From MGIIa-K1 sp964577145 (GTDB taxonomy: Archaea; Thermoplasmatota; Poseidoniia; Poseidoniales; Poseidoniaceae), in assembly GCA_964577145.1 (NCBI GenBank), contig CAZNXM010000005.1, positions 9,473 through 73,472 on the forward strand: DNA of 64,000 nucleotides, read 5' to 3'. A program made the translations under genes and the position numbers. Numbering within the stretch: the stretch's first letter is position 1; every line of letters begins with the position of its first letter. Under the pieces are notes generated by a model, which had not been told where the DNA came from, ran no database searches, and saw nothing but the letters and a program-made list of their open reading frames with translations. Shown in pieces: positions 1 to 8,845 of this stretch.

Positions 1-1731
1 CCATTTTAATTCTATATTCCAATCTATTGCTTCGCTCCAAGAAGCCATCGAAACATCTCCTTCTTCACCGAGACCCTCCCAAAGCCTTTGAGCACTAAAG
101 GGTAAGAATGGTTGAGTTGTTATTGCAAGGAAACGAGAAATCCTCCAGCCAAAAGACAGTTTTGCGAGCGACTCCTTAGCCCCCTCACCATCAGTATCCT
201 TGAGGTGTTTCCAGGGAGTAGCAGATTGTAGCATTTGGTTTCCTAATTGTGCAGCACTCATCACACTTCGAAGAGCTTCCTTGAATCTATGTTTGTTCAA
301 ACTGGTTGTGATATCAGAATGAATCTTCTCCAATTTTTCACATTCCTCTGAGCATAGGCTAACATCGTCAAAGTCTGCAAATGGAATCTCTCCCGGTAGT
401 CTTGCCCCGAGGGTTCTAACACGGTGAATGAAATTCCCATAGGTTGCGATTAATTCGCTGTTAATCTTCTCAACAAAATCAGGCCAATTGAAATCAGTAT
501 CGTGATTTTCTGGCATATTGATTGACAGGTAATATCGCAGAGTATCGGGGTCGAAGCGCTCAAGGAATGATGGTAACCAAACCGCATGCTTTCGTGATTT
601 GGAAAATTGACCACCCGCTAGCATTAGATATTCCATTGCTGGAACATTATCCTCAAGATGCAATTCACCAGCCCCAGGCAATGATGGAGCATCTCCTGAA
701 GTCAGACCCTTTGCAGCATGATTTAGACCCATGATTAGAGCAGGCCAAATTACTGTGTGAAACGGGATGTTGTCTTTGCCAAGGAAGTATAGGTGTCGTG
801 GTTTAGTACCGTCTTCAGCAACCTTCCACCACTTTTCCCAGTCATTTTCACCAGCATGACGATGTGCCCATAATTTCGCGCATGAATAATATCCTTGCAC
901 AGCCTCAAACCAAACATAAATGCACTTGCCATCCCATTCATTGCCGTCGAGAGGTAGTGGTATTCCCCATTCTAGATCACGAGTAACAGCACGTGGTCTC
1001 AGACCCATATCTAACCACTGTTTTGTCATGGCACGTACATTGGATTTCCATACGCCTTGGCGCTTGGAAGCATGCTCTTCTAGGGCTGATTGGAATAGGT
1101 CCAATCGATAAAAGAAGTGCTCTGTATCTCTGATTTCGATACTCGCTTCGGGGTTCATTTTGGAGCGGGGGTTCTGTAGTTCATGTGCTTCGTAAGTAAC
1201 TCCACACTCGTCGCATTGGTCACCTCTTGCACCATCTTCACCACAACTAGGACACTCTCCTTCGACATAGCGGTCAGGGAGAAATCTTCCACCACCTTCT
1301 TTCAATTCGTAGTATTGCTGCATGGTTTTTCGCTCGAAGAGTCCAGCATCCATTAACGAAAGGAAATTTTCGCTGACGATACGATGATGTTCTGGATCGC
1401 TAGTGCGATTGAACAATGCTCCACCATATTCCACCCCTCTTGCATCGATATTTGGCTCCCAAACACAACCCAAATCGAGAAGGGCTTGAGTATTGACTGC
1501 ATGGTAGCGGTCGACAATGTCCTGTGGACTAACACCTTCTGTCTCAGCCGTGACAGTGATAGGAGTTCCATGTTCATCCGAACCTGAAACCATTAGCACA
1601 CGATTTCCCTGTGCTCTTTCAAATCGAACCTGAATATCTGGAGGCAGATAGCAGCCTGCTACATGGCCTAAATGTAGTGGACCATTAGCATATGGCCAGG
1701 CCACACAAATCAGAACATGTTCACCTGACAT
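1..1731 (-). CDS. metG: Methionyl-tRNA synthetase, partial (C-terminus beyond window)
   Basis: Charges tRNA(Met) with methionine in the cytoplasm. The frame is open for 577 codons from an ATG at 1731 to the window edge, so the C-terminus is missing. The class I HLGH signature follows an N-terminal CVAWPYANGPLHLGH stretch. A zinc-knuckle insert with CPSCGED and CDECG pairs lies near residues 155-175, and a KMSKS-type loop reads GGQFSKSRKH near residue 373, followed by the anticodon-binding helical domain (AIDWN at the edge). It is divergent from the CorC-like gene, with about 130 bases between the starts. Whether a C-terminal EMAP-like tRNA-binding domain is present cannot be seen. Family assignment is very secure. 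Confidence 0.97.
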   Translation of the reverse strand, partial: MSGEHVLICVAWPYANGPLHLGHVAGCYLPPDIQVRFERAQGNRVLMVSGSDEHGTPITVTAETEGVSPQDIVDRYHAVNTQALLDLGCVWEPNIDARGVEYGGALFNRTSDPEHHRIVSENFLSLMDAGLFERKTMQQYYELKEGGGRFLPDRYVEGECPSCGEDGARGDQCDECGVTYEAHELQNPRSKMNPEASIEIRDTEHFFYRLDLFQSALEEHASKRQGVWKSNVRAMTKQWLDMGLRPRAVTRDLEWGIPLPLDGNEWDGKCIYVWFEAVQGYYSCAKLWAHRHAGENDWEKWWKVAEDGTKPRHLYFLGKDNIPFHTVIWPALIMGLNHAAKGLTSGDAPSLPGAGELHLEDNVPAMEYLMLAGGQFSKSRKHAVWLPSFLERFDPDTLRYYLSINMPENHDTDFNWPDFVEKINSELIATYGNFIHRVRTLGARLPGEIPFADFDDVSLCSEECEKLEKIHSDITTSLNKHRFKEALRSVMSAAQLGNQMLQSATPWKHLKDTDGEGAKESLAKLSFGWRISRFLAITTQPFLPFSAQRLWEGLGEEGDVSMASWSEAIDWNIELKW

Positions 1732-1861
1732 GACTACCCGTATGTTGTCGGATGCGACAGAGTACATGAGTCCTATGCCTCAATAGTACCTCGGCAACCC
1801 TCAAGAACCCCTTATGCACACCATCAGACGGGCCGCTTGGCCGAGGAGTTCGTCGAACCCC

Positions 1862-2899
1862 ATGGCAGAACTAACGATGCTAATCGTATATCTCACCCTT
1901 GCACTGGGTGTTTCTTTCATCTGCTCCCTATTGGAGGCAGTACTACTTTCGGTTTCAGTTAGTCATGCTTCTATACTCCAAAAGGAGGGTTCACGCTCCG
2001 GAGAAATTTGGGCGAGTTTGAAAGAAGACGATTCAGTGCGTCCTTTGACAGCTATTCTGACCATGAATACAATTGCTCACACTATGGGTGCTGCAGGTGT
2101 AGGTGCTGAAGTCGCATCGATTTGGGGAGATGCAATGCTCACAACGGCTTCGATCATTTTGACGCTTGCTGTATTATTCTTCTCTGAAATTATTCCGAAG
2201 ACTGTTGGGTCGGCATATTGGAAGCAACTAGCAGGACCAGCCGGGTCATTTCTGCATCTGATGACCACTGTGATGTCGCCCCTGTTCATTCCGTTATTAT
2301 GGTTTAAGAAACTCCTTCCAAAGGCATCTTCCACAATTGTCACAAGGGATGAATTGGCGGTTTTGGCAGACATTGGTGAAGAGGAAGGCACACTTGAGGA
2401 AGACGAAGAAACAGTAATTCACAATTTGTTAAGACTCCGAGAGATACCGGTTGCTGATGTAATGACTCCTAGAACAGTTACTACTGCATTTGAGGATGAC
2501 TGGACAATTAGGCAGGTTCTCGACGACACTCCTGTCCTCAGGTTTGGAAGACTCCCGATCTATGGTGAATCTATCGATGATCTCAGTGGCTTCGTGCTTC
2601 GTTCAGATTTGTTGACTGCTGCATCTAAGGATGAGTGGGATACTAAACTCAGTGATATTTCTAAGACATTACTAACTATTCAGACCGTCGAGAGTGTCGA
2701 CCTTGCCTTGGATAGGTTCCTTGGTTCCAAACAACAGATTCTCGCAGTTCTCGATGAGTTTGGCGGCACTGCTGGCATTGTTACTATGGAAGATGTCATT
2801 GAAACCTTGCTTGGTGAAGAGATTGTAGATGAGTTAGATGAGCACGAAGATATGCGTGAATTGGCCCGTGAGCAGGCGGATGCTAATGGCGATGTATGA
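1862..2899 (+). CDS. CNNM/CorC-like membrane protein with DUF21 and CBS pair
   Basis: The N-terminal half has three to four hydrophobic segments typical of the DUF21/CNNM membrane domain, with an SEIIPKTVG stretch, and the second half is a CBS-domain pair (VADVMTPRTVTT, then VLDEFGGTAGIVTMEDVIE). The family is linked to magnesium or other divalent cation homeostasis; substrate cannot be told from sequence. It ends shortly after the second CBS domain and lacks the C-terminal CorC_HlyC domain of many bacterial members. The frame opens further upstream at 1814, but those 16 residues are Arg/Ser-rich and unlike the family, so I place the start at ATG 1862. The stop abuts the stop of the convergent hydrolase. 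Confidence 0.9.
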   Translation: MAELTMLIVYLTLALGVSFICSLLEAVLLSVSVSHASILQKEGSRSGEIWASLKEDDSVRPLTAILTMNTIAHTMGAAGVGAEVASIWGDAMLTTASIILTLAVLFFSEIIPKTVGSAYWKQLAGPAGSFLHLMTTVMSPLFIPLLWFKKLLPKASSTIVTRDELAVLADIGEEEGTLEEDEETVIHNLLRLREIPVADVMTPRTVTTAFEDDWTIRQVLDDTPVLRFGRLPIYGESIDDLSGFVLRSDLLTAASKDEWDTKLSDISKTLLTIQTVESVDLALDRFLGSKQQILAVLDEFGGTAGIVTMEDVIETLLGEEIVDELDEHEDMRELAREQADANGDV

Positions 2900-3841
2900 T
2901 CAGAGTATTCTATTATTCATCCATTCTATGAGGTAGCCATCTCGCTCCTCATTTACTCGGTTTTTACTATGCGATAAACTCTGAATTAGATGCGTTTCTA
3001 ATTCTACATCTTCAATCCAATTGGACAGCAGTGCATCGTAGTGAACCATCCCAAGGCGCTTATCGTTGGCGGACTGAAGAACAAGGGTTGGAACCTGTGG
3101 CATCCCCCAGGCGGGAACATCAACATCTTTCCATGTCAATCCTCCAGCGTCAGGATGTATGAGGTTGAACCCCCTCATTGCCATCTTTTCAATTAGTGGT
3201 CGTAAAAATGGCACTGACGCAGTTAATTCCTTCATTATTGGTGAGTAGACTGTCATCGGTGATTCTAGGATTAGAGTACCCAACTTTTCCCTCCACCAAC
3301 CTTCATGACGGCTGTGATTCATGCCTATGCAGACAAAACCACCGATGCTGTGCCCATAGAGATGAACTGCTGAGATTCTCTCTTTGTCTAGTGACTCAAA
3401 TGCCGCTTTCAAGTCCGCAATTATCTTCCCAGCAGTCCATTCAGGTGTATCTGGGGCATGACAATGACCTCGTAGGTCGTGAGCTAAAGTATGACATCCA
3501 CCATTTCGAAAAATATTCATTCGTTCGATGAATCTCTCACTAGATGACTCCCAACCGTGAACGAAAACGACCAGTGGTGCAATCCCGTCTTGGAGGTGTA
3601 AATGTCCATGTATTTCGACTCCGTTATGCATTAACTGGATATGTTCCCAATTCTCATCCTCGAATAGTGCTACTCGCTCTGATGGTCCAAAGAAAATTGC
3701 TCGCATCATCACCTGGTGTATTACTACGAGTACCAATAGAATAGCAATCGGTAATGTCCAAGCACTAATCAAACTAAGGAATATTGCCAATGCTGCTAGG
3801 AAGACAATCTCACGACCATCAAGTGTCGCTTTTCGTTGCAT
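2900..3841 (-). CDS. Membrane-anchored alpha/beta hydrolase
   Basis: 313 residues. Residues 12-50 hold one long or two short membrane segments, and the rest is an alpha/beta hydrolase fold. The nucleophile elbow is GHSIGG with Ser165, an HGWESS oxyanion-hole stretch lies near residue 105, and Asp in SANDKRLG (about 266) and His in SLSHSKNR (about 289) complete a plausible triad. It resembles serine aminopeptidase/lysophospholipase-like hydrolases, but the substrate is unknown. It follows the repeat-tail membrane protein in the same direction with about 20 bases between, so they may be co-transcribed. Its stop abuts that of the convergent CorC-like gene. Confidence 0.85.
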   Translation of the reverse strand: MQRKATLDGREIVFLAALAIFLSLISAWTLPIAILLVLVVIHQVMMRAIFFGPSERVALFEDENWEHIQLMHNGVEIHGHLHLQDGIAPLVVFVHGWESSSERFIERMNIFRNGGCHTLAHDLRGHCHAPDTPEWTAGKIIADLKAAFESLDKERISAVHLYGHSIGGFVCIGMNHSRHEGWWREKLGTLILESPMTVYSPIMKELTASVPFLRPLIEKMAMRGFNLIHPDAGGLTWKDVDVPAWGMPQVPTLVLQSANDKRLGMVHYDALLSNWIEDVELETHLIQSLSHSKNRVNEERDGYLIEWMNNRIL

Positions 3842-3861
3842 TTGGTGGCCCCGCAGGGTGA

Positions 3862-4839
3862 TTATTCCTTAGAGTCGGAATCAGCTTCATCGGCTTTAGC
3901 AGCCGCTTCAGCCTCTTTTGCCGCTTCTTTCTCTGCACGCTTTTCTTCTTTAATTGCAACACGCTTCTGGTATTTATCACCAAAGTCACCGAGGCCCTCA
4001 AAGCGTGCCATCCAACCGGTTTCAGAACCACTGGCGACGTGCTTAACGAGATATGCGCCAAATGCTAGATCAAATACTCCTTGGGAATAATCCGAGTTCT
4101 TCTTAAAGAAGAAATTGATGAACCAAATCAGAATCATGAAAGCACCGACACCAAACCATACCGATGCATTAGTATCTCCAAGGTCTTGGAAATTGACCGA
4201 TAGTAAAATGATACCTAATAATGCCATAAATCCTAGTGAGTTATTCAATATAGCATGAATTGCGATTGGTTTGTTTCCATGAGAGTTGATGTATTTTGTT
4301 CGAGAAACGAATTCACCGAAGTTTCTACCCATCCAGAATGGTAATACTAGCCAGTTAAAGATAATCATGAGACCTGCAACGCCGAATGGAATTGTAGCAT
4401 CCATATCAGCCTGAGAGAAGATGAATATTGTTCCAATTAAGACACCGAAATTAAATCCGAAATTCATCAACCATCCAATATAACGTGGCAGTTTTCCAGC
4501 CAATTCATATCCTTCAGGAAGGCCAGATGGACGTGGTTGCCGTGCTTTTGCTGCCTTTGCCTTTGGTTTTGCAATCTCAACACTTGCAGGAGCTACTTTC
4601 TTTGCAACTGCCTTCTTTGGAGTTGCTTTCTTNNNNNNNNNNNNNNNNNNNNNNNNNNNNNNNNNNNNNNNNNNNNNNNNNNNNNNNNNNNNNNNNNNNN
4701 NNNNNNNNNNNNNNNNNNNNNNNNNNNNNNNNGCAACTGCCTTCTTTGGAGTTGCTTTCTTTGCAACTGCCTTCTTTGGAGCTGCTTTCTTTGCAGGCTT
4801 TTCATCGCCAAGATTGTCTACCTTGTCTAATAGTCCCAT
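3862..4839 (-). CDS. Membrane protein with Lys/Ala/Pro repeat N-terminus (contains assembly gap)
   Basis: Not a recognised family. From the ATG at 4839 the protein has a short leader (MGLLDKVDNLGDEKP), then a lysine-rich decapeptide repeat of the AVAKKATPKK type like histone H1 tails, interrupted by 100 Ns. About four membrane segments follow (starting GWLMNFGFNFGVLIG, GVAGLMIIFNWLVLP, LGFMALLGIILL and FMILIWFINFFF), and the tail is charged and Ala/Glu/Lys-rich. A GTG nine bases upstream is also open, but GAGGTG is well spaced for ATG 4839. The reading frame matches on both sides of the gap. It lies 10 bases downstream of the proline-rich acidic protein, whose gene has the same GAGGTG site, so they are probably one operon. 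Function unknown. Confidence 0.75.
   Translation of the reverse strand: MGLLDKVDNLGDEKPAKKAAPKKAVAKKATPKKAVXXXXXXXXXXXXXXXXXXXXXXXXXXXXXXXXXXKKATPKKAVAKKVAPASVEIAKPKAKAAKARQPRPSGLPEGYELAGKLPRYIGWLMNFGFNFGVLIGTIFIFSQADMDATIPFGVAGLMIIFNWLVLPFWMGRNFGEFVSRTKYINSHGNKPIAIHAILNNSLGFMALLGIILLSVNFQDLGDTNASVWFGVGAFMILIWFINFFFKKNSDYSQGVFDLAFGAYLVKHVASGSETGWMARFEGLGDFGDKYQKRVAIKEEKRAEKEAAKEAEAAAKADEADSDSKE
4604..4792. repeat. 30-base tandem repeat encoding Lys/Ala/Pro decapeptides
   Basis: Near-identical 30-base units are visible at 4604-4632 (cut by Ns), 4733-4762 and 4763-4792. On the minus strand each encodes a KKATPKKAVA-type decapeptide. The last two units differ at one base. Copy number is unknown because of the gap, and such repeats often vary in length between strains. 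Confidence 0.9.
4633..4732. other. Assembly gap of 100 N inside a repeat
   Basis: One hundred Ns interrupt the 30-base repeat region of the membrane-protein gene. The repeat unit beginning at 4604 and the unit beginning at 4733 are 129 bases apart, which is not a multiple of 30. If the repeat simply continues through the gap, 100 is a placeholder rather than the true length. Confidence 0.97.
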
Positions 4840-4849
4840 TATTTCCACC

Positions 4850-5896
4850 TCAACTATACATTGCGCCTATTGCGCGATATGTCTCGAATTCCTCTGAGTC
4901 AACGAAGTCCGAGACAGCATCGTCAGGCATTCCACCAAGAAGTGCATCGACGACCGAGAAGAAATTTGCTCTCTCGGCTTCATCTGCATTGGCAGGGTCA
5001 GATCCAACGCTACGATATACATCGAAGCCATCGGATTGTGTAAATTCTTCAATTGCATCTTCAGGTAGATTCGAGCCGAGTAGAGCGTCAACTATTACAA
5101 CGAATTCCAAGAAGAGGTCATCCTCTGCGACTTCTTCTTCCTCGGCCTCTTCGTACTCCACTTCCTCTTCAGCCTCTCCAAGTGCGAGAAGGTCGTCAAT
5201 TTCAGCATCGCCGGAAATTACAGCCTTGATCATTTTTCTTTCAGCCATTAAACCTTCAAGGCTAGGTCGTAGTTCACGTAATAATTCACGGTCACCTTCT
5301 TCCTTTGCTGCTTGATATTCTGGCTTTAGCCGGCGTAGTTCATCTTCTACGGTCTTCAACTGGGAATTTAATTCAATAAGAGTTTCAGAATCAAGGTGGC
5401 TATCATCTTCCTCCTCAGCATTTAGGAGTTCGACAGTTGGTGAATCACGAACCTCTGCAATTTTGTCGTCTCGCTCATCCTTTCGCATTACGATGATATC
5501 ACGGTCTAGTTCGTGCCCAAATCTGTCAGCATAGCGATCTAGCAGACTTCCGATTTCACCTGTTCCAATTCGGTCAATATGTCCGTATACTTGCTGGAGG
5601 GGCTTACCACTTTTCTTTGCGTAAAGGCCCGAATATGAATCCTCTTCCTCTTCTGGTTCAGGCCCAGGTGGTAATGCCGGGGGTGGCAGAGCTTCAACTG
5701 CGGGTTCAGGAGCAGCAGGTGGTGCTGGTGCTGGAGGGAGTGGAGCAGCAGGCGGTGCTGGTGCTGGGGGGAGTGGTGCAGCAGGCGGTGCTGGAGCAGG
5801 TGGTAATGGCATGCCGGGAACCGGTGGTGGAGGCATAGGAAATCCTGGTGGACTAGGTGGTTTTACGCCTTTCTCTTTCTTGCCACCCAGACCCAT
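4850..5896 (-). CDS. Proline-rich acidic coiled-coil protein with duplicated C-terminal motif
   Basis: No recognised family. From ATG 5896 (GAGGTG eight bases upstream; an upstream in-frame start at 5932 lacks this) the protein starts MGLGGKKEKGVKPP, then has a Pro/Ala stretch with an 11-residue repeat (PLPPAPAPPAA). A charged helical region follows (about residues 95-250), probably coiled coil, with an acidic cluster. The C-terminus carries a motif twice: VDALLGSNLPEDAIEEF..DGFDVYRSVG and VDALLGGMPDDAVSDF..EEFETYRAIG. No membrane segment or signal peptide, so cytoplasmic. The downstream partner has a basic tail, and an acidic/basic interaction is possible but only inferred. Confidence 0.75.
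   Translation of the reverse strand: MGLGGKKEKGVKPPSPPGFPMPPPPVPGMPLPPAPAPPAAPLPPAPAPPAAPLPPAPAPPAAPEPAVEALPPPALPPGPEPEEEEDSYSGLYAKKSGKPLQQVYGHIDRIGTGEIGSLLDRYADRFGHELDRDIIVMRKDERDDKIAEVRDSPTVELLNAEEEDDSHLDSETLIELNSQLKTVEDELRRLKPEYQAAKEEGDRELLRELRPSLEGLMAERKMIKAVISGDAEIDDLLALGEAEEEVEYEEAEEEEVAEDDLFLEFVVIVDALLGSNLPEDAIEEFTQSDGFDVYRSVGSDPANADEAERANFFSVVDALLGGMPDDAVSDFVDSEEFETYRAIGAMYS
5711..5803. repeat. 33-base tandem repeat encoding PLPPAPAPPAA
   Basis: Units at 5711-5743, 5744-5776 and a shortened one at 5777-5803, with a few substitutions. On the minus strand they encode the proline/alanine undecapeptide linker of the acidic coiled-coil protein. Confidence 0.9.
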
Positions 5897-5983
5897 CCGT
5901 GTGCACCTCATATTTCGTGGGTCGGGATGCACCCTTGAAGGTTCGCATTACAAGAACCATACTACGTATGGTCTTGAATCAAA

Positions 5984-7219
5984 TCAAACCAGCCGTCCCC
6001 ATCCCTTGAGAACAAGGAAAGTGGCACCTGCTGTATGGATGTCAACTATGTCTCCTGTAGAAGCATCAACTACCCTGTCATCGAACCTAGCAATTGCATC
6101 ATCGACAATCATTTCGACCTTGTGACTGCCTTCTCGTGAAAGTGCTATACCTTCACTAAGGCAATCGAATGGATTTGAACCATCGGGATCAAGACGGGAA
6201 AGAGGAAATTCTGTTACGCGCATCCCGCATTTACCATGTAGTGAACTGGGCCATCTTATTTGTCTACGTACATCGATTGTTACGACTTCATCTGTTTCTC
6301 CAGCACTTCCAAGAACCACTGATGAATCAGCCTTAATCAAATTCTGAAATAGCATAGCAGAGTCTCCTAAAGATGCAAATCTGCCATCGAGAACTCGTTT
6401 TCGCCTACCACTATCCTGCAACAATCCAGCTAACTTTTCAACAGAGGCAGGACCTCTAAGCCCCTTTCTTGATTCACGAACCAACATGTCTTTCAAAGCC
6501 GCAGTCAAATTTTTCAATTCGACTTTATCGCCGGCGTGAATAGAATCGAGTCTTTCAACAATACCTTGCACGCCATTTCTGATTCTTTTCGCCCAACCTT
6601 TGGCATCCGGGTCATCGTATCTCGGCATCAGGGTTGAAACATCTACTCCTTCCCCTCGGATGTGGCTAACTATTTCCCTTCTGGCCTCTGAATTTAAGTG
6701 ATGATAAGTAGGGTCTCTATAATGTAAATGGAATCCACGATGTCCAGAGAATGTTACTTGTAAATGCTCTTCCTTGAATCCAAAATCTGGCTCCAAGAAA
6801 TCATTCCATAAACTCCAAGCCTGCTCTTGAATGACTGAAAGCATCCCAGGGAAATCTTTGTCGGTTACGCCGGGAAGGTGGTCTCCGTCAAGATCGAAAA
6901 TCAAATCTGCCCCACGCCAGATCTTTTCAGCCATTTTCTGTTCATGTGGTCTTTCCCAATACGCAGTCGAATAGAAGCATGAGTGAGGAATTCTTTCACT
7001 GACAAAGGACTTAACCGAATCCATACTCATGAAGGACTTATGACGAAGTGGTAGTCCGCCACCGAATGGAATAAACATCCACTCTCTCATTTTCATTCTT
7101 GGCGGCTGCCAAGGTTCAGCAGTTTGATAGTACCGTCCGAATTGATGAGCGAATGTCGACCAACCTGCCAAAATGCTCACCTCTTTGATGGGGTGAACGG
7201 CGAGGGCTTTTGAATTCAC
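5984..7219 (-). CDS. priS: DNA primase small (catalytic) subunit
   Basis: Catalytic subunit of the archaeal/eukaryotic primase, which makes primers at replication forks. 411 residues. The metal-binding motif is DLIFDLDGD (Asp109, Asp111, Asp113), followed by SGHRGFHLHY at 158-167 and the later RRQIRWPSSLHGKCGMRV stretch, which matches the family's R-LPGSLHGKTG motif. The start is a GTG at 7219 whose last bases overlap the TGA of the upstream zinc protein, so translation is probably coupled. The large subunit PriL is not in this window. Identification is secure. Confidence 0.96.
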   Translation of the reverse strand: MNSKALAVHPIKEVSILAGWSTFAHQFGRYYQTAEPWQPPRMKMREWMFIPFGGGLPLRHKSFMSMDSVKSFVSERIPHSCFYSTAYWERPHEQKMAEKIWRGADLIFDLDGDHLPGVTDKDFPGMLSVIQEQAWSLWNDFLEPDFGFKEEHLQVTFSGHRGFHLHYRDPTYHHLNSEARREIVSHIRGEGVDVSTLMPRYDDPDAKGWAKRIRNGVQGIVERLDSIHAGDKVELKNLTAALKDMLVRESRKGLRGPASVEKLAGLLQDSGRRKRVLDGRFASLGDSAMLFQNLIKADSSVVLGSAGETDEVVTIDVRRQIRWPSSLHGKCGMRVTEFPLSRLDPDGSNPFDCLSEGIALSREGSHKVEMIVDDAIARFDDRVVDASTGDIVDIHTAGATFLVLKGWGRLV

Positions 7220-7419
7220 TCTTTCCAGAATCGATTATCGACACTGCGCTGAACGGTTGCAGACTCAGCTCCGGTCAACTCTACATAGTGTTCCCAGCAA
7301 TAGTAATCCCGATCGATAATCATAGCAGCACCGAAAGTCATTCGTGTACCACAGGACTTGCAACGCGGTCCGATTTCTCCATTTGGAGCCTGAGCCAGTT
7401 CGATGTGGTCATGGGGCAT
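7216..7419 (-). CDS. Small putative zinc-binding protein
   Basis: 67 residues, no family recognised. CKSCGTRM and CWEH lie about 20 residues apart and could form a four-ligand Cys/His zinc site. A GGAGGAG ribosome site lies seven bases before the ATG. The stop overlaps the GTG of priS, so the two are co-translated and the small protein may act in replication, but that rests on position alone. Confidence 0.7.
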   Translation of the reverse strand: MPHDHIELAQAPNGEIGPRCKSCGTRMTFGAAMIIDRDYYCWEHYVELTGAESATVQRSVDNRFWKE

Positions 7420-7470
7420 GCGTTCTCCTCCATTTGCTCGTGTTAGGTCGAGGTCTTTGAATTTGATGTA

Positions 7471-7953
7471 TCACCAAGATACTTCCACATTAGAATCACA
7501 AATTGCTAGAAGGTCCAATGCAACCTCGCACGATTCAGCAACTTCTGGGTTTTCATCGTGAAGAAATTCTTCGAGGATAGGACGTGCAGTTCTATCACCA
7601 ATAGCACCTAATGCCTCAGCAGCTTCATGTCGTACCATTACGTGCTCTTCCGCATCACTTAGCCTTTCAATCAGCGTAGGTACTGCAAACGCATCCTGCA
7701 TTTGTCCAAGAACATATGCTAATTCATGACGTAGAAGGGCGCTTGAAGCTTGGAATGCTTCGCAAAGGGTAGCAACCGCCTCTTGAGAACGATGATTCCT
7801 CAACGAGAAAACGGCCCTCATCCTCTCAAACATCCTTGCATCATCATCGAGAAGTAGTAACCGCCATGAAGCGACATCTCCTTCTGAATTTGGCGGAGCA
7901 GGGTCTACGGAACCGTATTCCGAAACACCGGGGACTCGGTCAGCGACACTCAT
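7471..7953 (-). CDS. HEAT-repeat protein
   Basis: 160 residues forming about three to four HEAT-like helical repeats (for example VPTLIERLSDAEEHVMVRHE and ARPILEEFLHDENPEVAES). These resemble PBS-lyase/deoxyhypusine hydroxylase-type HEAT repeats, but the protein is too short for deoxyhypusine hydroxylase and I see no paired His-Glu iron motifs. It lies four bases downstream of mqnD on the same strand. Probably a protein-binding scaffold; role unknown. Confidence 0.8.
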   Translation of the reverse strand: MSVADRVPGVSEYGSVDPAPPNSEGDVASWRLLLLDDDARMFERMRAVFSLRNHRSQEAVATLCEAFQASSALLRHELAYVLGQMQDAFAVPTLIERLSDAEEHVMVRHEAAEALGAIGDRTARPILEEFLHDENPEVAESCEVALDLLAICDSNVEVSW

Positions 7954-7957
7954 GAAA

Positions 7958-8845
7958 TCACTCTACAGGTTCACCAATAAATGCGAGGCTATCAATATCG
8001 AAAGAGGAATCGATTAAGCCGATTTCCTGTCCTTCTTTCAAGAATCTGCGAATCGATTCTCTCCCTTCAGGCTTGTAATCAATCGTGCGGTCGTTAACAT
8101 ACATTGTCACAAATTCTCGATTGGTTTCATCATCGATCCCTCTACCCCATGCCTTTGCAAATTCTAGCGCCTCATCAGGATTTGCAATCGAGTGTTCAAT
8201 GCTCATGCGAGTATAGAGTGTGATGTCTTCCATTGCACTTTGCCCGAGATCACGGCGAACGACATTTCCTCCAAGGGGCATCGGTAGTCCACCAGTCCTT
8301 TCATTCCACCAAATACCCAGGTCAACGAGAACGTCTAAATCGTGCTCGACATATGTCAATTGCCCTTCGTGGATAATAAGTCCAGATAGATAGGTATCAT
8401 CGAGGATTCTTGGGATTATTTCGTCGAACGGAACGACTTCCACCATCACATCACCCCAACATATACGCAGCCCCATATATGCACTTGTTTTCAGTCCAGG
8501 GACAGCGATAATATTGGATTTAGCATCCTCCAGCGAAACTCCTTTTTTGCAAATAACCATTGGACCATAACCCTCTCCCATCGATGCACCGCAATTCATC
8601 AAAGCATAATCTGCAGCAATCTCTGGGAATGCATGAATGCTCACAGCAGAAACTTCGAGATCACAATTCATTGCCCTATGATTCAAGGTTTCGATATCTT
8701 GGAGTTCATGAACGAAATCATATCCCGGTGTAGGAAATTGACCAGTTGTCATTGCATGGAACATGAATGCATCATCGGGGTCGGGAGAATGCCCTATCCT
8801 GACGATCTTATCACCGGCCGCGTTGAGCGGTAGTTTACTCGACAT
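7958..8845 (-). CDS. mqnD: 1,4-dihydroxy-6-naphthoate synthase-like (MqnD)
   Basis: MqnD converts cyclic dehypoxanthinylfutalosine to 1,4-dihydroxy-6-naphthoate in menaquinone synthesis. 295 residues with the opening IGHSPDPDDAFMFHAM and the downstream VSAVSIHAFPEI and MPLGGNVVRRDLG stretches of this periplasmic-binding-protein-like family. The ATG at 8845 lies inside the last codons of copA (11-base overlap, different frame), so expression is probably coupled to the copper pump. MqnA and MqnE lie at 13282-15290, which supports the call. Confidence 0.88.
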   Translation of the reverse strand: MSSKLPLNAAGDKIVRIGHSPDPDDAFMFHAMTTGQFPTPGYDFVHELQDIETLNHRAMNCDLEVSAVSIHAFPEIAADYALMNCGASMGEGYGPMVICKKGVSLEDAKSNIIAVPGLKTSAYMGLRICWGDVMVEVVPFDEIIPRILDDTYLSGLIIHEGQLTYVEHDLDVLVDLGIWWNERTGGLPMPLGGNVVRRDLGQSAMEDITLYTRMSIEHSIANPDEALEFAKAWGRGIDDETNREFVTMYVNDRTIDYKPEGRESIRRFLKEGQEIGLIDSSFDIDSLAFIGEPVE

